NCBI GenBank assembly: GCA_030848705.1
Contig: CM061243.1
Span: 5,428,001-5,492,000 of the forward strand
Source of the DNA: Heracleum sosnowskyi
Lineage: Eukaryota > Streptophyta > Magnoliopsida > Apiales > Apiaceae
Direction: 5' to 3'
DNA length: 64,000 bases
Both the position numbers and the translations under genes were made by a program. Positions within the stretch are counted from its first letter, which is position 1. Each line of letters starts with the position of its first letter. Of this stretch, positions 49,459-59,366 are shown one piece after another. Below the pieces are notes generated by a model, which searched no databases, was not told the origin of the DNA, and was given only the letters and a program-made list of their open reading frames with translations.

Positions 49459-50107
49459 TAGGGGTGTGCATTCGGTTCGGTTAACCGAAAACCGAACTGA
49501 ATAACCGAAATAATTTCGGTTCAGTTAACCAATATTGATATTTCGGTTCGGTTTTCGGTAGAAAATTTTCTCTAATTCGGTATTTCGGTTTTTAATCACG
49601 GTTAACCGAAAAACCGAATAATAAACCGAATTACTCACTATATATAAAAATATTTATATTACTAATATTAAAAATATATATTATTACTTTGTCGTGTGAG
49701 TGCATATCAGCGTGACTAAGGTCTTTGGAGTCTGCAACATTTCATTTGGTTGTTAGGTGTATTAAGATTCTCATTCTTAATGCATTGATTTACGAGTCCG
49801 TAAAGCCAGTAGAAAACTATTCGCTAACAAAACTTGATCTTTATTTTGCGGAACTAATGGCCAGGAAAGCAGGACTGAAGCTTGACAAGCAGAAAAAGAT
49901 TGAAAGGTTCTGATGTAATTCTAGCAACTATTATATAATTTCGGTTTTCGGTAATAACCGATATAATAACTTTGGTTCGGTTACAAAACCGAATATATTT
50001 CGGTTCGGTTTTCGGTAGCCTTTTCTCCAACATTTTGGTTTCGGTTAACCGAAAAAAAATTCGGTTCGATTCAGTTCGGTTCGGTTTTAACCGAATGCAC
50101 CGCCCTA
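49459..50107. mobile_element. hAT-type non-autonomous element carrying a captured fragment
   Basis: The ends TAGGGGTGTGCATTCGG and (complement of right end) TAGGGCGGTGCATTCGG form terminal inverted repeats. A perfect 8-bp target duplication TATATAAG flanks it (49451-49458 and 50108-50115), as expected for hAT transposons. Both subterminal regions are dense in 'ttcggttcggtt' and 'aaccgaa' motifs and could fold back. The middle (about 49690-49915) is different in composition and holds a coding-looking fragment. Confidence 0.85.
49748..49913 (+). pseudogene. Captured gene fragment inside the hAT element
   Basis: An open stretch after a possible acceptor (GGTTGTTAG at ~49757) reads SVKPVENYSLTKLDLYFAEL then MARKAGLKLDKQKKIERF and a TGA stop. 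Base composition and codon use resemble a real exon and differ sharply from the repeat arms around it. I read it as the 3' end of a host gene taken into the element. I do not recognise the donor family; no second copy is in this window. Confidence 0.45.
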
Positions 50108-50229
50108 TATATAAGTAGATATTTGTACGTGTTGGATTATTAGCAGGATTGGAAAAGAGTAGATATATACACTGATACACATGTATTTACTTAATTACTT
50201 TTAGCTACCAAAGTAAAATGTACTTTGAA

Positions 50230-52738
50230 TCATTCAAATTGTTCAAGTTCTCTCCGTTGTCGCCGCCGCAATCGTTGGCGGATAAAAGCACAAGTTTGCC
50301 TCCAGAGGTCAAGTGCTTGAGCATCATCATTTGCAAGTAATGAACACTGCATCTCATTACAATCTGCATAATATCTCCCACTCACTCCCTCCATTTGTGG
50401 ACTTGTAGCAACATAGCATGTGGTAGATGCACCCTTGTAACAGTAATACACGCTTGCATGATCAGATTAATTATGCAGTAAACCACCATAAACTAAAAAC
50501 TTTACCAACTTGTCTATAAAGCTTACTACAATCTTTCTATGGACATTAAGCTTACCTGTGGTATCGACTTTAAGAATTTCGAAGCCATAAAGAAGAGAGA
50601 ATCTGAAACAAGAAATCATAGTTCATGTTAAAGTGAAACTGAAAATGTTAAACCTTGTAAGTTGTAATTAGGACCTAAGAATTGTGTCATGTTTTCGTGT
50701 ACATTCATATTCGCGTAAATTTTGTATCTTGTAATAACTCTCTCGCACATGCACATACATGAGTAGTATACAAAATATACGTGCCTGTAATGAATCCTTT
50801 ATGGTCCCTGATAATCCCAGTCTTGACGATCCCCGGATGGACTGCATTGACAGTAACATTCACTTTCCGTAACTGTTGTTAGATTCCATCAAGAATGCGT
50901 AAGAGAAAGAAGGAGTGCATATAAATAGACAACTCATACACAAAAGTACTTCTCTTCCACTGCACATTTCTCAATTCATACAGCACTAAAAATCTGACAG
51001 TCCGATTTTCGCTTAACACTGGGACTTTCTGGTGGCAATAGCTGGTCATCTTAAGAACCCTACTTGTGGTCCATCTAATTCCACTACTTTCAAATAAATA
51101 TTGTGATGCTGTTTCTTTACCTTTATTTGTCTTGCTAGTTCCTTTGCGTGCAATATGATTGCCAGTTTCGATTGAGCGTATGCACGAGTGCTGTTGTAAC
51201 TGTATCGCAACCAAGCAATTTGAAGCTTTTTAGCAAATTATGAATAAAGATAGATGCAGAGTATAAAGTTAAAGAATGATACTTTAATTATGTTGTAGTG
51301 TAATTACTTGCTTGGCTGTAACATTTGGTTGAAGTAGAAGTGTTGTCTCTTGACCCAACTATGAATTACAGATGACACATTTACTATTCTTCCTTGAATT
51401 TTTGTTTCTGCTGCCGTCTCTGCCATTTTCTCCATCAGCAATTCAGTTAGCAAAAAATGTCCTGTCATGCATCCAATTATATAAATTAATCATATTTATA
51501 GGATAACCCCGACAATTCTTCTTCGTCTAGCTATATATGCTATATGATAAAGCTCTCTAGTCGATCCCTGGATCGTTTTAACCTGAACTCTGATACTAGT
51601 GTTGAGTATTAACAAGTCTACTGTAAGCTACTTGCCGTAACATTAAACTTATTAGCGAGTAGAGCACGACATTAACATCAAAGATGAGAATTATACATAC
51701 CTAAATAATTGGTGGCAAAAGTCATTTCAACTTTTTCTTCAGACAACTCCATTTTATGTGCGAATTTCCCAGCATTGTTTCTGTTTCCAAGCCCACCATT
51801 AGTAAGTCTATTACACATAGCGGCCTAATATTCAAAATTTCGAAACGAACGGAGAATGTAATTAGTCCAAACTGACATGAACAAAGTTTAGAAGGAAAAC
51901 GAACTGACATGAGGATGTTGAGGGGTAAATTTAGAGACAAAAACTGGGAACAAAATTGCTGGATAGAAGAGAAGGAGCACAAGTCAATCTCCAACAAGAT
52001 GATCTCAGCTTCTGGACTCTCCTTCAGTATCTTTTCTTTAACTTGGTAACCCTTTTTTAAATCTCTTGCTGGAATTACAACTCTCACTCCTCTCTTTGCT
52101 AATACTCTTGCTGCCTCTGCTCCAATTCCAGATGTAGCTCCTGTAATAATTAATTATCAGACTTAAAAAAATTAAAAAAAATATTTAAATTACGTTTTTA
52201 TACGAACAAATATTTTATTCCCCCATCATTGCATTTCTTTCGAATTAAAAAGGAACAAAGTAAGAATCTGTACTACATAGCACGATAAACAAATTAATAC
52301 ATTTATTTGCACAAAACTTTCTAATAAGAGAACTGTTGATGCGCATATTTGTTTTTTGCCTAATCTTTTTTGTTTCATAGACATTTTTTTAAATATTGGT
52401 AGAAATTAGAATACTATTAAATTCGAGTACTAAAATCTTTCAAATATTGTCCCTACAAAAAAACCAATAAAAGGAGTCGCTTTATCAAAGGAGACAAAGC
52501 AAGCATAATTTCATTTTCTACTTCCAAAAGTAACTGCATGATGTATATGTGCATTTCTTATTCATGATGTATATCCAAACAAAATGCCAAACATCTATTG
52601 ATGTATCCCTTAAGATCATGCATTGACAGGAAGAAATGTTAATCTGGATCCATTGACAGTGTAGTTTTTCACCATGCATATATGATCTCTCTCTCTCTCC
52701 CTCTTCCTCCCTCTCCCTCCCTCTCCCTCCCTCTCCCT

Positions 52739-52783
<45 letters not shown>

Positions 52784-52798
52784 TCCCCCTCTCCCCCC

Positions 52799-52833
<35 letters not shown>

Positions 52834-53033
52834 ACCCTCTTTCTCTCCCTCTCTCCCTCCCAGACGCACACATGTACAAAGACAAGTGATAACATACCAG
52901 TAATAATTGCAGTAAGATGAGGATGAGAGCAACAACCAAACTCTTCCGCAACCACTTGCTCTGCAGTTGTGTTAGATCCGTAACCACTCGGACCTGCAAT
53001 CCCTGCCAAGTACTTGACAGTCTCTTTCATCAT
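50230..53033 (-). CDS. Short-chain dehydrogenase, TIC32-like
   Basis: Eight exons (53033-52898, 52140-51909, 51780-51701, 51461-51308, 51199-51121, 50872-50785, 50602-50556, 50433-50230) join in frame into 339 codons. The SDR hallmarks are present: the nucleotide-binding TGATSGIGAEAARVLAKRG, NNAGK, a catalytic Ser region RIVNVSSVIHSW, YAQSK (YxxxK), and PGIVKTG. The N-terminal part (KYLAGIAGPSGYGSNTTAEQ) and the exon pattern fit the plant TIC32/retinol-dehydrogenase-like group; TIC32 is an NADPH-dependent dehydrogenase of the plastid inner envelope, but many relatives are not. An earlier in-frame ATG at 53060 would add 9 residues. The C-terminus has an unusual Arg-rich tail (FIRQRLRRRQRREL). 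Intron 6 appears to start with GC rather than GT. Confidence 0.88.
52687..52860. repeat. CT/GA microsatellite in SDR intron 1
   Basis: A long run of CT with CCCT interruptions, read as GA on the transcript strand. It lies inside the first intron of the dehydrogenase gene, just inside the donor end. Confidence 0.9.
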
Positions 53034-55095
53034 CGCACACACTTGAATCCCAACCGACATTGTGAGAGAGAATAATCCAGCAACGTACATACACATACTA
53101 CATAAAATCCTAAAATATAAATGTACATACAACAAAAAACCAAATATTATCCAGCTCTGATAAGCTACTCTATGGACCAAAATATATATTGTCATGGTTT
53201 AGTGTTGAAGAATCATTTGTTGAGTCCACTAGGCATTATAGTCACGGACTAGAAGCACATCTTCAAGCATGCAATGTTCCACTAAATACATATATGCCTC
53301 CTTTTTCTTTCTTTTTCCATTTATATTTTCGTTTTGGATATAATTATTGTCTCTTCTTTTCTTTGCCTTTTTTCCTTTTTGGTGAAAATTGAAAAGTTGG
53401 TTGTTGCTTTGTATAATTACTTGATCTTATTCTTAGTGATTTAATTTATTGTTTTTTTAATTTCCATCCATGCATGTGAGACAAATTAGAACCTAACAAC
53501 TAGCAACCCTCCTAGCTCCAGGGGCTGTAAAAGTTCTACACATACATTCTTTGAAATGGTTTGATTACATAATAATTTTGTGCATCGACGTAATATATAT
53601 GTTGCCTCCGTTTTAAAATGAGACGGGGAAGTATTAACGGGATGTAATGTATATGTTGCCTCTGTTTTAGGATGAGACGGAGGGAGTATTAATGGAACTG
53701 GATCTCGTAAAATCTTAAAAGGTGAAAAATATTTTATAGGGAATGATTTGGATGGAGAAATATCAAGATTTACCAACGTGCATGCATTATGTTAACCACT
53801 TTTCACTCCAAGAAGTTGTTGCTCCAAACTAATTACATGTACGTACTGCAGGAGCAAAAAGATCAATAATAAACATCACACGAGTGGCACCTCAATGGCA
53901 CGTACGTGTGCTTTATCTACATACACAAAACTCTTGGAAAATAATTATATAAGTATATTACATGTAATCTTGTTGGAGAAGATGAAGGTTTTACGAGACA
54001 TGAGAAAATGGCGAAACAGTAACAGGAGAGAGCTTTAAGAAACAAAAACAAAGTGCTTTTTTGTTGCGTGCCAGAGACAGTAATGTCACTCAACTAGTAC
54101 GTATATTTGTAAAATTTGGGCCAATTCCAGCATGTATATATTTTATGTCTGTTTAGATTTTCATACTGAGAATGATGGCAAGTGTTGGAAGTTTGGAGAA
54201 CTATGGAGTATGGAGAGAGGGATTGAGGTTGACTCCTCAACAATGGAGTTGTGAACTGGCTGGGGTTATACTCAACACTTTGGACCCTTTGGTCTCCTAA
54301 TTGCTCTACACTCTTTCATCAATTTGTCTCCCCTCTAATCACCTCCTCTCTTTCATACTTTCACTTGAAACTTCATGTTTTTGAATCTTAAAATTCACCT
54401 AACAGTAATTAAAATTGTTTACCATTGCAAACAATACATTTAATTGTCGTAAGTTTTTCTAGCAAAAGATTTTCCGTCACAAGTATTCTGTCGTAAATGA
54501 TTCTGTATGGGCTACATATAAGACGCTAGATCATGAATATAGCCATGCAATTTTTGTGTATAAATTTCGTTTTGTGTTGAAGCAATGTGCAATGACAGAA
54601 GCATCTCATCAGCGATCTCTAATAATTTGTGCAAGAGTGAGATGAATGTTTTTGTACGTAATATCACCGATTAATTTCTCAACTTTTCATCAATTCTCTT
54701 TTGTGTCTGCCACTACTTTAATTTGGATTATTCGTATGCTAATAATCTAAAGTGTTGATTGCACGAGTGCTCTTAATCCCCATGATCAGAAAGAACAGAA
54801 ACTACACTAAACCATCCTGATTATTAACTAATTCAATCACTTAATTATATTTATACATCAATATATAGAAAAAGTTAATAGTTCAGGTTACCCAAAAAAA
54901 AAGGTTAATAGTTCATATGCATCATGTAGTTTTTCTGTTTTTTTACAAGGGGAGGAAATATATAACTTCAACTTTTGGATCCACCACATTACCCGACATA
55001 CATACGTAGATTTTATTTTATTTTTGCTAAATCATACATACGTAATAATTGTATAATGTTGAAAATGAGAGTAAAAGTAATAAACCCACACGTAA
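53034..55095. other. Intergenic DNA upstream of the dehydrogenase
   Basis: Probable promoter side of the SDR gene. At 53590-53695 a 52-bp unit with a Stowaway-like end ('gcctccgttttaaaatgaga') occurs twice in tandem. No gene seen in the rest. Confidence 0.35.
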
Positions 55096-55307
55096 AGGTC
55101 GTTTGGTTCGTGGTTAATCAATGAATCTGATTAACGAGATTCGAAATCTTAAAAATGATAGTATTTGAATTAGCAATTTAATTGTGTGGAATCTGATCCT
55201 CAATCCCAATCCCTTGAGGTGAGTGAATAATCAAACACATCTTATCTTTTGAATTTTCATTTTATTTTCATTCACATTAACCTCAATTCCCATATCCAAA
55301 CGCCTCC
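55096..55307. mobile_element. Tourist-like (PIF/Harbinger) MITE
   Basis: The left end AGGTCGTTTGG and right end CCAAACGCCTCC are inverted repeats, and TAA flanks both sides (55093-55095 and 55308-55310), the 3-bp duplication typical of PIF/Harbinger elements. 212 bp, non-coding. Confidence 0.75.
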
Positions 55308-55999
55308 TAAATGTCGAGTTGATCTTTGCATTTGTTGGAACCAGTTTTCTATCGGGTTGGATTCCAGGAAACTCTTCGGGTCAACCTGTCAAAAGAGAAG
55401 AATGCGAGGGGTTGGGCCCCCGATTCACCTCCGGTGTGAGAATAAGTTAGAGGTTCCAAATAGGTTTTAAATGAACGTGCAAGTATTTGTGAGCGTAAAA
55501 ATGAGTATGCTTAATCAGAAACCTGTTATGTGCTTTTATAGGCACCTTGGCACCGGCTCGCCCGGATTCTTCGGGGGCAACCGACCACATACGTGGTCCT
55601 GTTCTTACGCCTGAATAGTCGGATGACCTGGTCAAGCAACGGTCAGATCCAACGGACCAATCCGAAGGAATGGACTGTGACCATTCGGCCCAATTACTAC
55701 TTGGCCCAACCACTATTCGGCACAATCCCAGTTGGGCCACCAACATGTCCCTGGACTTCGGTCGGATTTGCTAATGCGTTCGGAGTCCTAGCTTTTCACT
55801 TCTCTTCGGGATGGATTCCAACGGTTTCGTGCCTATCCGTTGTGACACGTCACCTAGAGAATCGTGCCGTAATTAATAATGGCAGCTGTAATTCCTTGAG
55901 ATTAGTGTTGGATCATCACCGTTGAATCCCAAACGGCTTTGATCGTACGATCAAGATTAAACGTTCGCGTTTTACTGTCCAAACGTCACATATCCTCCG

Positions 56000-56007
56000 T
56001 ATAAATA
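56000..56007 (+). promoter_or_regulatory. TATA box for the antisense gene
   Basis: TATAAATA lies about 140 bp upstream of the donor of a leader intron (CACAA/GTAAGT at about 56148, acceptor TTAATGCAG at about 56570) and 577 bp upstream of the ATG. This spacing fits a start near 56030 and a spliced leader. Confidence 0.5.
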
Positions 56008-56576
56008 TAAAAAAAATTCCCCCCAAACATCGTCACTTATACATTCAAAAGCAACTTCATTTTGCCAGTTTCTCTCCAGCATCTCTGTTTGCAGATATCG
56101 GCGATTTCACTTGACAAGTTCGAATCCTCCTCAAAATCTTATCACAAGTAAGTTTTCTATATTCCTCTGCGCAATTTTCCATTTCGTGCTTAACTTTCCT
56201 GAATATGCTCACCATTGTTTAGGCATAATAGTAATTTTGCTTTGGGTTATACTTGCTTTCGAAAATATACCCATAATTAGGTCGGTAGTCAGACCAGTAG
56301 ATAGATTCGTCCTAAGAATAATTTCCGAGACCAATTTGTCCCTAGAACGATCTTCGGGATGAATCTGTCCTTGGAACAATCTTCGGGAGGGGTTGGCCCT
56401 TAGAACAGTCTTCGGGTTGCGTAGTTCCTTAGAGATTTCTCTTATTGCTTCGACTTAGAAGTTAGTAACCCTCCGACCGATCCAAGCCCTCTGTACTCGG
56501 CGACTACTTTTTCTTTCTTCTCTTTCTTGCTCATGTCCGAGTACAAGGCTAATTTCTTCATATTAATGCAGGAATT

Positions 56577-58392
56577 ATGGATCGGTCGGCTTCTACCTCG
56601 GGACAATCTCCCAGATCCGTATCCCCGAAAAGATATCCGTTTCACGATATCGATGAATTTCCGGCGGCGAATCATCCTACTCGGTTATCAGAGGACAGAG
56701 TAGCTAAGTTGCCGAAAGAGTTTGATATCCCGACCGGTGCCTGGCATACGTATCTGCCGAGAGCTGCCGACCGGATATGGTTCAACCCTCCCGTCCCGAA
56801 GGGATACGGGAATGTCGCTACTGGGATCTCTGAGGCCGCTTTAAAATGCGGTTTCCGGGTCCCGATGCTCCCGCTGGTGAAGCAACTGTTCGCCCAGATG
56901 GGTATAGCTTTAGGCCAGATGGACCCGAACGGGTTCCTACACATGAATGGCTTTCAATGCCGATGCCTCGTGGCCAATGTCGATCCAACCCCCGCATTGT
57001 TATGGCACCACCACGACTTCCGGAAGAACGGTAAGAGTAAAGGTTATTACTCCATCGCCCGCCGTAGCAACAGGGCTGAGTGGGTGGAAACCAATTCCAA
57101 CAACAAGGGCAGCCACGATAAGTGGTGTTACATCTCAGGCCCGAAGATAGCCGCTTTGTCTCAATGGCGAGTGGTTGATCCTACTGTTCAGGTGGTTAAA
57201 CCCGCACTATCAAGGACAGAGTTGGACAACTACCAACGCCTATGTAATTTCGATATGGGCCGAATCCCTTTAGAGGACCTTCGGGATAAGCAATGGCTTT
57301 TCGCCCTTTGGGGTAATGGTAACACACTTTATCCCTTGCATTTAAATTTTGTTTACTGTGCTTCTATCTTCCTATTTATGCCTTCAATAATGATGTTAAC
57401 CCCTCTCTTTCTTTTTACAGTGTCTTCTCGTCAGGCCATCATAGAGAGGAAAAGGGTCAAGTTTGAGGCGGAGCAGGCGGCTTTAGCGGCTAAGGCGGCT
57501 GAAGCAGCTGAAGGAGCCGAAGCGGCCTGGGCGGGTGCTGCTACCAACGATGGTCGCCAGGAGGGCGATAAACGGGCGCCTGAGCAATCGGCCCCGATGT
57601 CTCCTTCTCCAACCGAAAATGCGGAGCAGGCGGCCGGGTCTGCCCCGGTTAGAAAAAGGGTTCGGCGGGGGGACGTTCTGAAGACATACGTCCCTCAGTG
57701 GGCGATCCTAGAGTCCGATGCTGTCATCACGGCCGACCCTAAGGCGGTCAAGGAGATAGCTCCTGATTTGTGCCGGGCCTTGGTGCTTCCTGCTGATCGC
57801 CCTAACTACGATCAGTTGGATATCGCTGATGCTTGCGCCGACCTGATGGCCTTCCTTTCCCAGGTAATGTATTTAATTTTCCTTTCAATTTCTTGTCTTT
57901 TCATCTTTTTAACCAAGTTCCTTTTCCTTGTTTTAGGCGACGCCGATGGATGCTATCATCACCGACAAGGTGAAGGATATGCAGGGCAAATCCGGCCAAA
58001 TCCAGGAACTGGAGGTTCGGGCGGTGAGATCGGAGACTGCTCTCCGCCAAGCTGTTGGTGATGTGGAGAGGCTGGAAGGCCAGTCAGCGGCGCTGAGAGC
58101 TGACCGGGAGGCGATGCAGAAGGAACTCGACTCCCTTCGGGCTAGGCTGACCAGGCGGAATCTGTCCCTCAAGGCCTCGAGGAAGATGGCCCGCAAGGAA
58201 GTCAAGCTGCGGCTGAATGCCGAAGAGCGGTGCTACCAGATGGGCCACGACGAGGTCGTGAGGAGGGCGGTCGTCATGGGCTTAGAGCATCAGGCCCTAA
58301 TAGAACCCGGTTTTAGTGATCCCGTCGGTCGTACCGATGAGGACGAGCCTCCGGTGGTTTCCTCTGGCGAAGACGGGGATTTGTCAGATTAG
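56577..58392 (+). CDS. Antisense ORF of a Tat retrotransposon (putative gypsy-type transposon domain)
   Basis: Three coding exons (56577-57318, 57421-57863, 57937-58392) with GT-AG borders join into 546 codons without a stop. The N-terminal half (FDIPTGAWHTYLPRAADRIW, GFRVPMLPLVKQLFAQMGIA, LHMNGFQCRCLVANVD, HHHDFRKNG) matches the pattern of the plant 'putative gypsy type transposon' domain found in many host annotations. The centre is Ala/Glu-rich (AALAAKAAEAAEGAEAAWAG) and the last exon is a long heptad-type coiled coil (IQELEVRAVRSETALRQAVG...), ending in an acidic tail. It runs opposite to pol, and its function is unknown. Being intact while pol is broken, it may still be expressed. A downstream-facing TATA box and leader intron are present. 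Confidence 0.75.
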
Positions 58393-58528
58393 GCCTTCGG
58401 GCAGTTTAAATTTTCCCTTGTGTATCTTGTACTTTACTAAGCCTCCGGGCCGTAAACTTTTGTAGCCTTCGGGCCTTTGATTAATGACTTTTCGGTTTTA
58501 TTTTGTCTACGCTTCTTGTAACCAATTT

Positions 58529-59070
58529 CACGTCTTTTCGGCTTATTTTTTCGCCTTAACGTAACTGAATCAGTTTTATGTCTCTTCGACTTCGTTTTGC
58601 CTCGACATATTTTAACAAAATTTAACAATTACATGTATCTTCGGCTTCTATCTTCGCCTTAACATAATTAAATCAGTTTTATGTATCTTCGGCTTCGTTT
58701 TGCCTCGACATAATTTAACAAAATTTAACAATTACATGTATCTTCGGCTTCTATCTTCGCCTTAACATAATTAAATCAGTTTTATGTATCTTCGGCTTCG
58801 TTTTGCCTCGACATAATTTAACAAAATTTAACAATTATATGTATCTTCGGCTTCTATCTTCGCCTTAACATAATTAAATCAGTTTTATGTATCTTCGGCT
58901 TCGTTTTGCCTCGACATAATTTAACAAAATTTAACAATTATATGTATCTTCGGCTTCTATCTTCGCCTTAACATAATTAAATCAGTTTTATGTATCTTCG
59001 GCTTCGTTTTGCCTCGACATAATTTAAACAAAACAATTATATGTATCTTCGGCTTTATTCTTCGCCTAAC
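58529..59070. repeat. 103-bp tandem repeat between pol and the antisense gene
   Basis: About five copies start at about 58528, 58631, 58734, 58837, 58940 and a shorter one near 59039. Each contains 'tatcttcggcttctatcttc' and 'ttcggcttcgttttgcctcg', followed by 'acataatttaacaaaa'. The inner copies are almost identical and the first is more diverged. Such arrays in the 3' untranslated part are a recurrent feature of Tat elements. Confidence 0.9.
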
Positions 59071-59366
59071 ATGGTTTGGATTCTCCCAAAGTTTAGTTGT
59101 TTGGTTATCCAATCGCCAAGTTTATGAGACATTATTCAAGAAGTCTTGTAGCATTTATCGTTTCTGGTCGTCCCCAGATAAATGTCCGACTTATAACATT
59201 ATAATGCATAACTGATAAAATAAGTAGAACAGGGAAACATGTATTTAATTGATAAATTATTCAACTTTACATGCTTTTGAGAAAGAAAACTTAGTATAAA
59301 GTGAAAATAAGAACTTGAGTGGCGAGCACCTTTTGTTCGGCCATATTCCTCTAGATTGGATGAAGG

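Noticed and set aside
52518..53195. Open frames rich in Arg-Glu or Ser-Leu repeats
   Set aside because: They are translations of the CT/GA microsatellite in the first intron of the dehydrogenase gene; only the conserved exon at 52898-53033 is real.
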